A stretch of 22,346 bases of DNA from Prevotella sp. Its GTDB lineage: Bacteria > Bacteroidota > Bacteroidia > Bacteroidales > Bacteroidaceae. The position numbers and the translations under genes are program-made. Location: contig JAJPZD010000172.1 of NCBI GenBank assembly GCA_021204605.1, positions 1 to 22,346 of the forward strand. Direction: 5' to 3'. Numbering within the stretch: position 1 is the first letter of the stretch; every line of letters begins with the position of its first letter. A model generated the notes under the pieces. The model was given only the letters and a program-made list of their open reading frames with translations, searched no databases and was not told the DNA's origin. This document shows, piece by piece, positions 1 to 7,880 of the stretch.

Positions 1-54
1 ATAACCGACCTTTCTCAGTCTCTCGAAATCCTGTTCGCCTATCGGATAAAGCAT
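1..54 (-). CDS. AAA-ATPase-like (PF09820/DUF1703 type) protein, N-terminal 18 codons only
   Basis: Reading the minus strand from the ATG at 54 gives MLYPIGEQDFERLRKVGY, open to the window edge. This is the typical start of the large Bacteroidota family that joins an AAA-ATPase-like domain to a C-terminal PD-(D/E)XK nuclease-type domain (DUF1703). The gene beginning at 21767 opens with MRYPIGIQSFEDLRMEGCVY, so the shared pattern is YPIG-x-Q-x-F-(2)-LR-(2)-G. Only the first 18 residues are visible, so domains and intactness cannot be judged. The family's cellular role is not established. The start is supported by this match and by the promoter and leader at 190-281, which resemble those of the right-hand paralogue. 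A repeat module directly abuts the start codon. Confidence 0.75.
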   Translation of the reverse strand, partial: MLYPIGEQDFERLRKVGY

Positions 55-90
55 AATGCTCTCTGCGCTCGCAAAATAAGAAATAAGAAA
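54..90. repeat. Mosaic intergenic repeat module, copy 1 (abuts a start codon)
   Basis: The 37 bases from TAATGCTC through CGCAAAATAAG to AAATAAGAAA match 8943-8979 in front of galE at 32 of 37 positions without gaps. A shorter relative lies at 21526-21553. In this copy and the galE copy, the start codon of the leftward gene lies 0-3 bases beyond the TAATGC end. Confidence 0.7.
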
Positions 91-107
91 GTTCCGATTG
101 AGCGAGA

Positions 108-134
108 GCAGAGTAAAGCGCGCTTTAACTCTGC
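108..134. repeat. Near-perfect palindrome in the leader of the left AAA-ATPase-like gene
   Basis: GCAGAGT (108-114) and ACTCTGC (128-134) flank the 12-bp perfect palindrome AAAGCGCGCTTT (115-126), with a single unpaired A at 127. As RNA this is a 13-bp stem with one bulge and almost no loop. GTTCC (91-95) and GGAAC (144-148) could extend it. It may be a leader hairpin or a protein-binding site; no U tract follows, so a terminator is unlikely. Confidence 0.65.
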
Positions 135-178
135 CGAGCGTGAGGAACTTCATCAAAGATAAATAAAAAATAAGAATT

Positions 179-198
179 CAATGTCCCTTGAGACATTG
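179..198. repeat. Small hairpin in the left leader
   Basis: CAATGTC (179-185) and GACATTG (192-198) are perfect 7-bp arms around the 6-nt loop CCTTGA. It overlaps the downstream end of the leader element shared with the right-hand paralogue; the right copy lacks the second arm. Confidence 0.6.
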
Positions 199-281
199 TT
201 TGAGAGGTTGCCACTTAGGGCATTTATCACGTTCTTTCTGAATTGTTGCCAAAAGTACAAATATTTTTCTATAATCGAAAT
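190..281 (-). promoter_or_regulatory. Promoter and conserved leader of the left AAA-ATPase-like gene
   Basis: On the minus strand a -7 box TACTTTTG (257-250) fits the Bacteroidetes consensus TAnnTTTG exactly. A weak TTTC lies about 19 bases upstream (280-277). Twenty bases after the box begins a 40-nt segment (229-190) that matches 21660-21699 in 33 positions, starting TGATAAATGCC and containing TGGCAACC and CTCAAACAA. The TGCC...GGCA part can form a small stem. The start codon at 54 is 136 bases further on, so the mRNA would have a leader of roughly 190 nt. The rest of the gap 55-518 holds repeats and a terminator, and no gene was seen there. Confidence 0.55.
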
Positions 282-328
282 TATTTCTTCATTTTTTCAT
301 TAGCTTTCGCTGATTTTCCTAACACTCT

Positions 329-351
329 GCATAACTCGAACAAGTTCGGTT
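329..351. repeat. 23-bp exact dispersed repeat, copy 1
   Basis: GCATAACTCGAAC followed by AAGTTCGGTT is identical to 7770-7792. It contains the imperfect inverted repeat CGAAC-AA-GTTCG. A companion module TGCTCTCG(T/C)TTAATCG follows at 353-368, recurs near 7848-7862 beyond the second copy, and appears in inverted, diverged form (TTAATCG as TCAATCG) at about 94-110. Confidence 0.8.
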
Positions 352-411
352 CTGCTCTCGTTTAATCGGAAAATTCTTCATTTTTCATTCTCCCTTACGG
401 TAACTTACGTT

Positions 412-427
412 CTCCCTTAAGGGGGAG
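412..427. repeat. C/G-box hairpin repeat, inverted copy
   Basis: CTCCC-TTAAGG-GGGAG forms a short stem and lies in a segment whose reverse complement (CTAACTCCCCCTTA...GGGAGAA) closely matches 21443-21464 after rnz. A related hairpin is at 19812-19825. These C/G boxes sit in intergenic DNA near other repeat modules and might also weaken read-through. Confidence 0.6.
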
Positions 428-452
428 TTAGGGAGCTTGAATTTATGTGGCT

Positions 453-480
453 AAAAAAGGGAGACTTTCGCCTCCCTTTT
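453..480 (-). terminator. Rho-independent terminator of the secreted-protein gene
   Basis: A perfect 9-bp stem (AAAAGGGAG at 455-463 with CTCCCTTTT at 472-480) encloses an 8-nt loop. Read on the minus strand it ends in a run of six T (458-453), 38 bases after the stop codon of the gene at 519-1556. Confidence 0.85.
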
Positions 481-518
481 ATTTGCTTTTAATTTTTATG
501 CTAATGTTTTGTCGTTGA

Positions 519-1556
519 TTATTTAACCAAGATCTTCTGACCGTTAACAACGTTGATACCCTTGCCCATCGTGCTCAGACGCTGACCGGCAATGTTGTAA
601 ATAGCACCAGTGCTGTCAAGGTTAATCGTTACATTGCTGATACCTTCTGAACCTTCCTCACCGGAGCCTTCACCTGAATTATCTTCACCAGAGCCACTTG
701 CTAAAGCTGCAACTGTACCAGATTTATAAATAGTAACAGATTCATCACTTGTAGGAGAAGTAGTGATTGTTACGTCATCATCTGGAGAATAGAGAACATA
801 ACCCAAAGACATTTTTGAACCAGTTGCATAGCATAGATACTCATATTCACCTATTACAGGGAAAGCAATAACACTGACACCTCCGCTAGTTGCTGCTGCA
901 AGGTTTGTGTCATAATACTCTGGCCACTGAATGGGATAATTCTCATTAATAATCCATTCTGAATATTCTTCATTCCAATAGGATGCTACGTTACCAATAT
1001 TAGAACCAGCATCGTCTGCTGCGTTTACATCAGTATAACCATTAAAGAGGTTATATTCACCGTAAACATCATTTGTTGCATCGTACATAGAGAAATAATA
1101 AGGAATACGATCTCTCATTTCAAAAACTATATATTTCTTGTTGTAAGAAGCTTTGTGGATGAAATAGAGATAACCATCACTTGCTGGTGTAACAGAATAG
1201 ATACAACCCTCTGAAGGATATGAACTATCTGTAGAGCCAGTAGCTGAACTACCACCACCATTAGTTGAACCTTGAAGCCCTTTTGCCTTCTCAATGTCTT
1301 CATCATTGATATTCAGACCGTAGCTAATACTTACCGGTTTGTAAGTATCAGTGTACTTTACAGTAACTGGGATGCTAGAATCTTCACCTCCGATTATTGT
1401 ACCACCAGCTAATTCCTGATCAACCTCCTCAATTCCTGCTTCATCGTCTTTAGGGATAACACCGACATCTTCAGAGTTGAGAGTGATAATCTCCACTTGT
1501 GCGTTAACTGCCAAAGCAGCAAAGAGTGCGAATGCACCGAGTAAAATTTTCTTCAT
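519..1556 (-). CDS. Secreted acidic protein with Prevotella-type C-terminal tail, function unknown
   Basis: 345 residues. A type I signal peptide (about residues 1-20, MKKILLGAFALFAALAVNAQ) predicts export. The mature part is rich in Asp, Glu, Ser, Gly and Tyr and has no catalytic motif I recognise. Around residues 289-303 is a Gly/Ser/Glu linker, followed by a C-terminal segment with IYNIAGQRL and GINVVNGQKILVK. Such tails are common on exported Prevotella proteins and resemble a shortened type IX secretion sorting domain; whether this one works that way is inference. The gene follows the susCD-lipoprotein unit but is separated from it by a strong terminator, so it is probably transcribed alone; I saw no confident promoter in 1557-1649. 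A surface or released protein helping the neighbouring SusCD locus is possible but not shown. Confidence 0.85.
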   Translation of the reverse strand: MKKILLGAFALFAALAVNAQVEIITLNSEDVGVIPKDDEAGIEEVDQELAGGTIIGGEDSSIPVTVKYTDTYKPVSISYGLNINDEDIEKAKGLQGSTNGGGSSATGSTDSSYPSEGCIYSVTPASDGYLYFIHKASYNKKYIVFEMRDRIPYYFSMYDATNDVYGEYNLFNGYTDVNAADDAGSNIGNVASYWNEEYSEWIINENYPIQWPEYYDTNLAAATSGGVSVIAFPVIGEYEYLCYATGSKMSLGYVLYSPDDDVTITTSPTSDESVTIYKSGTVAALASGSGEDNSGEGSGEEGSEGISNVTINLDSTGAIYNIAGQRLSTMGKGINVVNGQKILVK

Positions 1557-1649
1557 AATCTTTTTCTTTAATTGTTAGTAATTAAAGATTATAAACAATG
1601 TTCAGACTATGGAGCTATAGAACAAATGTGGAATTAGCCGTATTCCTAA

Positions 1650-1686
1650 AAACAGAGGGTTCAAGTTTGACTTGAACCCTCTGTTT
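1650..1686 (-). terminator. Strong terminator of the susC-susD-lipoprotein operon
   Basis: Perfect 16-bp arms (1650-1665 and 1671-1686) surround the 5-nt loop TTTGA. On the minus strand the stem is followed by TTTTTA. It begins 20 bases after the stop codon of the small lipoprotein gene, so it marks the end of the three-gene unit. Confidence 0.9.
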
Positions 1687-1705
1687 ACCTTATAGATTAT
1701 CAATT

Positions 1706-2161
1706 TTATTGTCTTGTTCCCTCAAAGACATAGATGTAAGTGTGAGCCTTTCTGTTGACTGTTACGACCAACTGGAAATAAGTCTCAATATTGCCACTTC
1801 CATCTATCCTGCCACTGAATGCAGCGCCTAAGCCATTGCTTGTAGAAGCGTTGGAGAATACATAACCATCATTGGCATGAGCGATATTGGCTGCAGATGC
1901 GACATCAAGGTCCAAGTCGGCACATTGCCAGGCAACGTTAGCGATGTATGAGCTTTCAGGGGTAATGACTACCGTTCCTGAGGCGTATGTGGTATCCGTT
2001 GTTCCATCCTCTACCATGGTGTATGTGCCAACATAAGTGGCAGCGGCACCCTCTTCGGGTGAGACAGTGAACGCTACATCGTCGTCATCGTCACATGATA
2101 CAGCAGTGAATCCAAATCCAAGGGCGACAACCGCCATCATCAAATATAATATCTTTTTCAT
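1706..2161 (-). CDS. Small surface lipoprotein downstream of susD, function unknown
   Basis: 151 residues. The N-terminus is a lipoprotein signal peptide ending in the lipobox TAVSC, with the lipid-carrying Cys at residue 23. Five Asp follow directly (CDDDDD); acidic stretches at this place act as surface-export signals for Bacteroidetes lipoproteins, so an outer-leaflet position is likely (inference). The rest is rich in Thr, Val, Ala and Tyr and looks like a small beta-rich domain; I do not recognise a named family. It lies 42 bases after susD, and the operon terminator follows it, so it is the third gene of the susCD operon. By analogy with other SusCD loci it may be an extra surface ligand-binding protein, but nothing in the sequence proves this. 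Confidence 0.85.
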   Translation of the reverse strand: MKKILYLMMAVVALGFGFTAVSCDDDDDVAFTVSPEEGAAATYVGTYTMVEDGTTDTTYASGTVVITPESSYIANVAWQCADLDLDVASAANIAHANDGYVFSNASTSNGLGAAFSGRIDGSGNIETYFQLVVTVNRKAHTYIYVFEGTRQ

Positions 2162-2203
2162 CTTTTCTGTTTTTTAGAATGTTAGTTTGAAAAACACTTA
2201 GTA

Positions 2204-4033
2204 TCAATAGCCCGGGTTCTGGTCCTCATCAGTCATACTGTCGTTACCATTAATTTCAGTAGCCGGTATCGGACGGTACCACTTGATGTTGCCATAGATA
2301 TCGCTCATATCAGAAACAGAGCTGATGTAAGGGCTGAATGCTACATTGTACCTTACAAGCTGGCGTGTACGGCGCAAGTCCATCCACCTCATACGCTCCC
2401 CAAACAACTCACGCGCACTCTCATCAAGGATTATGTCTAATGAGTTGAAAGTGAAAGTAGAAGGAGTAGTATAGAATACATAATTATTCTCATAATTAGC
2501 AGCATCCAATGAGCCCAAAGTAGCGGCTCCGGCACGAGTACGTACGGCATTGACATAATTCAGAGCCGATGTTTCGTCGCCTGCCATATAGTATGCCTCG
2601 GCTGCAACGAGATACATCTCGCTGAGGTGGAACACCACGATATCACGATAGTCGTTGCTGCTGGTCTCACCGACTGTGGTATTCGGGTCATCATATTTCT
2701 TCAGGACACACGGGCAGTTAAGATTTTTCTTATATTCATCGTAAGAATCTGTTGATTTTGTGTAAGTGCCATCAGCGTTGAACACATACTTCGTACTCGT
2801 TGTACCCAATATGAACGCCCAAACTATATTTACACAATCACCTATCTTATACTGATTGATGTTGGCAGCGAACTCAGCCTCTGCCTCTTCCTCTGTAACA
2901 TAATATGGGAAGAACCTGAATGCGATAGGCAGGTTGCTCTTATTGCTAACGTTGTAATATGCATAATAGCCCGATGTACCCCAGTTCTCATTATCATAGT
3001 TATAGAAAGTGGTCATGAAAGAGCCATCCCAACGAGTATCACCCTCGCCCCAGAGATATAGGGCCTTCTCAGACATTACATACTCTCCACCTGTATATTT
3101 CATACCTGTGGACGACTGTGTTCCGAAATAACCACCATAGTTGTTCTGCAAGCTATGACCACCGCTTGTCACGTCAGCAGGATAGTTGTCACGGTCGTAC
3201 TGAATAGAGAAAATCTCCTCCGCATTGTCCTGATTTGATGGTGACCACTTGTCCTCAAATGACATAGTGAGCGACTGTCCGTTGATTGCGGCAACAGCAT
3301 ACTGGGCAGCCTTTGAGAAATACTCAGTAGAGTTTTTTGAATATGTACCAGTTGAAGCATCTGTAAGCGTTGTCTGCAGATCCCAGCCGGCAGCGAGGCA
3401 AATTCTTGCAAGAAGAGCCTTTACAGCCCTCTGGCTGATGTAACCACTGTTGCCGTAACTGTCTATTGAGTTGGCAGGCAGGCTGCTGTCGTTCATGATA
3501 CCTTCCAATTCCTCGATAAGAGCCGGATAGATTTCATCGAGCGGAGTGCGTGGATAGTCACGGCTCGCGTCCTCAATATACCATGTAACGTAAGGGACGG
3601 CACCAAACTGCTGTGTGAGCAGGTAGTAGCCATAGCAACGCATGAACTTGGCCTCTGCGGAAATCTGAGCATTATTCTCACCGTATTTGAGACAGCAATT
3701 GGCATAGTTGATAAGAGAATAAGCATTTGAATAGAAACTCTGAACGTCGCTTGACTCAGGAGTCAGAGAAAACAGGGCGAACTCTCCTGCCTCCTTGCCA
3801 TGAGACTCTGCATAGATATCGGTACCCCACTCCATCATATCGGTGTTGGTAACCAAAGCCTTGAATTCGTTGTAAGCCTTGATGCGAAGTGCCTCAAGTC
3901 CTTCCTCTGTATTGAAATAGCTGTCAGCACTGATGTTCGACTTATTGCTTGCCTCAAGGAAGTCAGAGCAACTTGACATGGAGAGCACTGCAACCACCGC
4001 CATTAACACTGAATATAATATAGATTTTTTCAT
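2204..4033 (-). CDS. SusD/RagB family nutrient-binding outer-membrane lipoprotein
   Basis: 609 residues, a usual length for SusD-like proteins. It starts with a lipoprotein signal peptide; the lipobox MSSC puts the lipidated Cys at residue 22, followed by SDFLEAS, the usual SusD opening. SusD proteins sit as lids on SusC channels at the cell surface and bind the incoming ligand through a TPR-based alpha-helical fold. The C-terminus NDSMTDEDQNPGY and the late segment with RELFGERMRWMDLRR are typical family features. The gene starts 18 bases after the susC stop, in the same operon. The substrate cannot be told from the sequence; no glycoside hydrolase, lyase, peptidase or sensor gene is adjacent. 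Confidence 0.95.
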   Translation of the reverse strand: MKKSILYSVLMAVVAVLSMSSCSDFLEASNKSNISADSYFNTEEGLEALRIKAYNEFKALVTNTDMMEWGTDIYAESHGKEAGEFALFSLTPESSDVQSFYSNAYSLINYANCCLKYGENNAQISAEAKFMRCYGYYLLTQQFGAVPYVTWYIEDASRDYPRTPLDEIYPALIEELEGIMNDSSLPANSIDSYGNSGYISQRAVKALLARICLAAGWDLQTTLTDASTGTYSKNSTEYFSKAAQYAVAAINGQSLTMSFEDKWSPSNQDNAEEIFSIQYDRDNYPADVTSGGHSLQNNYGGYFGTQSSTGMKYTGGEYVMSEKALYLWGEGDTRWDGSFMTTFYNYDNENWGTSGYYAYYNVSNKSNLPIAFRFFPYYVTEEEAEAEFAANINQYKIGDCVNIVWAFILGTTSTKYVFNADGTYTKSTDSYDEYKKNLNCPCVLKKYDDPNTTVGETSSNDYRDIVVFHLSEMYLVAAEAYYMAGDETSALNYVNAVRTRAGAATLGSLDAANYENNYVFYTTPSTFTFNSLDIILDESARELFGERMRWMDLRRTRQLVRYNVAFSPYISSVSDMSDIYGNIKWYRPIPATEINGNDSMTDEDQNPGY

Positions 4034-4051
4034 TGTCGTAAATGCGTTAAG

Positions 4052-7000
4052 TTAGAATTTTATGTTTGCACCGAACTGCCATGTAATGGTACTCGGACCA
4101 TCGTTCTTTGTCGCTGCATCTGCCCACTCTGGGTCGAAACCTTTATATTTCGTAAATACAAACGGGTTTGTTACCGTGCAGTAGATACGCAACTTGTTGC
4201 AGCCTATCTTCTTCATCCACTTGCTTGGGAATGTGTAGCCAAGAGTGATGTTCTTGACCTTCACGAATGAAGCATTGACGTATGAGTCGGCGGCGACACC
4301 GTTATGGCCATCCCAATACTGGTCAGTTACACTTGCCGTAGCTATCTGGTAGCTTGGGAATGGGTAGCTTCCGTAATGCGTAGTCTCCTGATAAACAGGG
4401 TTGATGTATGTACCATCATCGTTCACACCATCACAGTCGATAAGAGTACCTGCCGGTATATAGTAATCAACTGACAGAACCTGCCAGCCACGATATCCGT
4501 AGTTCAGATACTGAGCCATGAAACTTGACTCAACCTTGAAATTCTGCTTTGCGTAGATACTGAAAGAGAAATCCCAGTCTTTCCATGTCAGGTTGGATGT
4601 GATACTTCCTGTCCAAGCCGGGTCGGAGTTGTAAATCTTCTTATCATCATCAGTGAACTTACCATCACCATTGCGGTCAACTATGATAGGAGAGCCCTCA
4701 TACCAGCCGTAGCAAGTGTAGTAATAGTCGGCCGACTTAACCTGACTTCCAGGGGTAAAGCCCATGGCCTTTGCAATCTCGTTGTCTGGAACAGTCATCA
4801 TCTTATCGTTTACAATACCCTTCCACTCATAACCGTAAAGGTTGTTGTATGGTCTGCCGATGATAAGGTTGCCTGTAGGACTGCCGCTGTAATAGTTACC
4901 TGTTCCGTTAATCTCACGTACGGTATTCTTGTTGTGAGCGAATGTGAATGTGGTTGTCCAGTGCCAGTCTTTTGTAGCGATATTCTCCGTCGTTAAGGAG
5001 ACCTCGATACCGGTATTGCGTACAGAACCGATGTTGGTGGTTACTGTTCCGCCACCAGACTCCAATGGGAGGTTCACGCTATAGAGAAGGTCTTTTGATG
5101 TCTTCTGATACCAGTCAACACTACCACGGATGCGCTCGTTAAGGAAACCGAAGTCGATACCAACGTTGTACTCATGTGATTTCTCCCACTGCAGTGAGGC
5201 ATCAACAACGCCGCTGGGATAGAAACCAGTGTAGTATGTAGAGCCGAATGGGTAATAGAGTGCGCTTGATACTGTCTGCTGAGTATCATAGTTGCCGATA
5301 CCGGCGTTGTTACCTGTCACACCGTAAGAGAGACGTACCTTGGCATTTGACAACCATTTCTTTGTCTTTGCCATGAATGGCTCCTCCGACAGACGCCATG
5401 CCAATGCCACTGATGGGAATGAACCCCAACGGTAGTCCTTTGTGAACTTTGAGGAGCCATCCCAACGGATAGTGGCTGTCAACATATACCTGCCCATCAA
5501 CGTGTAGTTACCACGGAGAGCGTATGACATCAGGCTGCTCTCGCTGTAAGAGTTGGCAGAGTTGGAACCGGCAGCATAATCACCAGTACTCATGTTCCAC
5601 CAGTATGTTCCATCGAGGACACTGGTATAATCGAGTTTCTGCTGCTCACTCTTAGCATACTCAACAGAGTAGAGTCCCATGATATTGAGGTGATGATTTT
5701 CACCGAACATCTGGTCCCAAGTGAGGACGTTATCCCACTTGTAGCTGAAATTCGTCTTCTCTGTCTTCATTGCCTCGTTGTTGGCAGACTCATCGAGAGT
5801 ACCTGTGTAAGAACCATCGCGATAGTATGTGAAGTCAGGCGAGAAGGTTGTCTTGAAAGTTATTCCCTTATAAGGATTAATCTGCAAATAGATATTGGAG
5901 ATAGCACGGTAAGTGTCTTTCCTCTCTTTTGCGTTCTGCAAGAGAATCAACGGGTTCTGGTCATCAGTAAACTGGTTGGAAGAATCAGAACCAAGAGCAG
6001 CATAATTACCAGGACGCTGGTTAAGATTACCCTCTGAATCGTAAGGTACGCTGTATGGAGCCATACGATAAGCGTTCTTGATACCATCATCGTTGGCATA
6101 GCTGTTGCCTACCTTGGCTAAGTTGACACTGAAACCGGCACTTATGTACTTGTTGATTGTGGCATCAAGACTGCCCTTAAAGTTGAACTTCTCTTCACTA
6201 TCACCTTTGTAAACACCCTCATCTGATGAATAGCCCAAACCAACGTGGTAGTTGAGAGCATCTGTTGATCCACTTACAGCTAAATAGTGGTTCTGTTGCT
6301 TGCCATTCTGTGTTACCATACCTGGCCAGTCGTAGGTGTCTCCACTTTCCAACATGCTCTTCATACGATATTCGTCTTTTGAGGTGTTGTACAATCCCAT
6401 CTGCTTGAAATCGGTTTGCCCCATTGTGGTAACAGTCTGGCCATTGAGTGTAGATTGTGAACCATTGGTAAGGAAACGGAGGAAACGATAGTTGTAGAAC
6501 TGCTGACCATCGCACAAGTCAGGCATACGTGTTACATTAGAGATACCATAGTAACCATCGTAAGAGATAGAAGGCTTTGTGGCTTTCTTGTCAACGGTAG
6601 TACCGCTCTTGGTTGTTACCATTACGACACCGGCGGTAGCACGTGAACCGTAGATAGCCGTTGAGGAAGCGTCCTTCAGCACGTCGATACGCTCGATGTC
6701 CTGCGGGTTAAGCCAGTCGATGTCGCTCATGATGATACCATCGACAACGTACATAGGCGTAACGTCGGAGTTGATAGATGACTTACCACGAATCTCGATG
6801 TCGTAACCACCGTTGGTACGTCCTGTTGACTTGGTGATGCTTACACCAGGAACGGAACCCTGGAGGTTCTCAAGTACGTTAGGAGCACCCTTAGCATTCA
6901 ACTGGTCTGTGTTGACAGAGGATACCGAACCGGTAAGGTCGGTCTTCTTCATCGTACCGTAACCTACAACAACCACCTCGTTGAGCGACTGGTTGTCTTC

Positions 7001-7294
7001 CTCAAGAACGATGTTGAAGACGGTCTTGTTACCAACCGCAACAGTCTGGTCCTTGTAACCGATGTAGGAAATCTTCAGTTTCGATGAGTGTGAGACGTCG
7101 TTGATAGAGAAATTACCGTCAAAATCTGTAATTGCACCTACCTTGTCGTCCACCATCACGGTAACGCCAATCATTGGCTCACCGCTCGCATCCTTCACAT
7201 TACCCGTGATTGTACTCTGGGCGGATGCCACCATGCAAATCACGGACATGAGAGAGAGCAATAAGGCTCTTTTGATTAGTGAATACATAAACAT
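4052..7294 (-). CDS. SusC/RagA family TonB-linked outer-membrane transporter
   Basis: 1080 residues. In order: signal peptide (about 1-26, ending VASAQ); a carboxypeptidase-regulatory-like beta domain (about 27-110, with SGEPMIGVTV); the SusC hallmark NEVVVVGYGTMKKTDLTGSV, which precedes the plug; a plug domain (about 115-230, with PMYVVDGIIM and DVLKDASSTAIYGSRA); and a long beta-barrel ending in Phe (FGANIKF), as usual for outer-membrane barrels. It imports a ligand with energy from TonB-ExbBD, working with the SusD encoded 18 bases downstream. The start may be the ATG at 7294 or the one two codons later (7288); both precede the same signal peptide. The mRNA has a long structured leader. 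No anti-sigma, ECF sigma or hybrid two-component gene is adjacent, and the N-terminus shows no signalling extension before the regulatory-like domain. Confidence 0.95.
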   Translation of the reverse strand: MFMYSLIKRALLLSLMSVICMVASAQSTITGNVKDASGEPMIGVTVMVDDKVGAITDFDGNFSINDVSHSSKLKISYIGYKDQTVAVGNKTVFNIVLEEDNQSLNEVVVVGYGTMKKTDLTGSVSSVNTDQLNAKGAPNVLENLQGSVPGVSITKSTGRTNGGYDIEIRGKSSINSDVTPMYVVDGIIMSDIDWLNPQDIERIDVLKDASSTAIYGSRATAGVVMVTTKSGTTVDKKATKPSISYDGYYGISNVTRMPDLCDGQQFYNYRFLRFLTNGSQSTLNGQTVTTMGQTDFKQMGLYNTSKDEYRMKSMLESGDTYDWPGMVTQNGKQQNHYLAVSGSTDALNYHVGLGYSSDEGVYKGDSEEKFNFKGSLDATINKYISAGFSVNLAKVGNSYANDDGIKNAYRMAPYSVPYDSEGNLNQRPGNYAALGSDSSNQFTDDQNPLILLQNAKERKDTYRAISNIYLQINPYKGITFKTTFSPDFTYYRDGSYTGTLDESANNEAMKTEKTNFSYKWDNVLTWDQMFGENHHLNIMGLYSVEYAKSEQQKLDYTSVLDGTYWWNMSTGDYAAGSNSANSYSESSLMSYALRGNYTLMGRYMLTATIRWDGSSKFTKDYRWGSFPSVALAWRLSEEPFMAKTKKWLSNAKVRLSYGVTGNNAGIGNYDTQQTVSSALYYPFGSTYYTGFYPSGVVDASLQWEKSHEYNVGIDFGFLNERIRGSVDWYQKTSKDLLYSVNLPLESGGGTVTTNIGSVRNTGIEVSLTTENIATKDWHWTTTFTFAHNKNTVREINGTGNYYSGSPTGNLIIGRPYNNLYGYEWKGIVNDKMMTVPDNEIAKAMGFTPGSQVKSADYYYTCYGWYEGSPIIVDRNGDGKFTDDDKKIYNSDPAWTGSITSNLTWKDWDFSFSIYAKQNFKVESSFMAQYLNYGYRGWQVLSVDYYIPAGTLIDCDGVNDDGTYINPVYQETTHYGSYPFPSYQIATASVTDQYWDGHNGVAADSYVNASFVKVKNITLGYTFPSKWMKKIGCNKLRIYCTVTNPFVFTKYKGFDPEWADAATKNDGPSTITWQFGANIKF

Positions 7295-7586
7295 TTTTAT
7301 TTAATTGTTTTAGAGTTGTTAGTCATCATAAAAGAATTATAAGACTTATATTACTAACACTATACAATAAAGTGTTTCCATTCTACCCTCATTGATTTAT
7401 AGTACAGTTATGTTTTAAGGCTGTTCAAACCTTAGTTTTAGGACTGATCCTATTTATCAGGCTCTGATCCATTATCTATGGCTACCAGTCAACCGTCATT
7501 AGGGATTGTTAATCCCTGTAAACAGCTTATTTTATTTGGCACTCCTCGCTAAATTTTATGAAAATGCCAATATTTAGACAAAAGTA
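7295..7586 (-). promoter_or_regulatory. susC promoter and about 280-nt structured leader
   Basis: The -7 box TACTTTTG (7586-7579, minus) fits TAnnTTTG; no clear -33 box is seen. Transcription would start near 7573, giving a leader of about 280 nt. In it, TTGGCA (7570-7565) pairs with TGCCAA (7541-7536); a perfect 7-bp stem with a 3-nt loop, AGGGATT-AAC-AATCCCT, lies at 7517-7501; GGATCAG occurs twice (7470-7464 and 7450-7444), and the first copy can form ATCAG/CTGAT; AAGG...CCTT near 7433-7417 can also pair. The last 40 bases before the start codon are AT-rich and lack a Shine-Dalgarno site. No known riboswitch was recognised. Confidence 0.5.
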
Positions 7587-7880
7587 ATGATTATATTCAT
7601 AATATTAGCTTTTTGTTAAGACAAATTTAGAAAAATTCATAATTAAGACTAAATATTTAATTTTTTTAACCATAATATATTGGCACGGTTTTCTTTAACG
7701 CGGACTACAATGCGGACATAATAAATTACTTTCAGTGAAGTTTAACCATATTGATTTTTTCTCACCTCAGCATAACTCGAACAAGTTCGGTTTTACAATC
7801 GGTTTACGAAAAAATTCTCATGCTCGGCAAAACAAACAAGTTTGATTGCTCTCGCTTAATCGAAACTTTATGTCCCTACT
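7587..7880. other. AT-rich intergenic stretch between susC and galE, no gene seen
   Basis: 7587-7680 is very AT-rich and lies upstream of the susC promoter; TTTGT-TAAG-ACAAA (about 7612-7625) is a small inverted repeat. Around 7699-7718 the word GCGGAC occurs twice. From 7770 onward the stretch is built of dispersed repeat modules that also occur near 94-370. No open frame with coding character was seen. Confidence 0.6.
7770..7792. repeat. 23-bp exact dispersed repeat, copy 2
   Basis: Identical to 329-351, in the same orientation. It is followed at 7848-7862 by TGCTCTCGCTTAATC, the companion module also seen at 353-368. The two are closer together in copy 1 than here, so the modules are arranged as a mosaic rather than one fixed unit. 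Confidence 0.8.

Noticed and set aside
331..351. GTTCG-containing stretch as a tRNA T-arm
   Set aside because: No acceptor stem, anticodon arm or D-arm can be placed around it; it is a dispersed repeat with an exact copy at 7770-7792.
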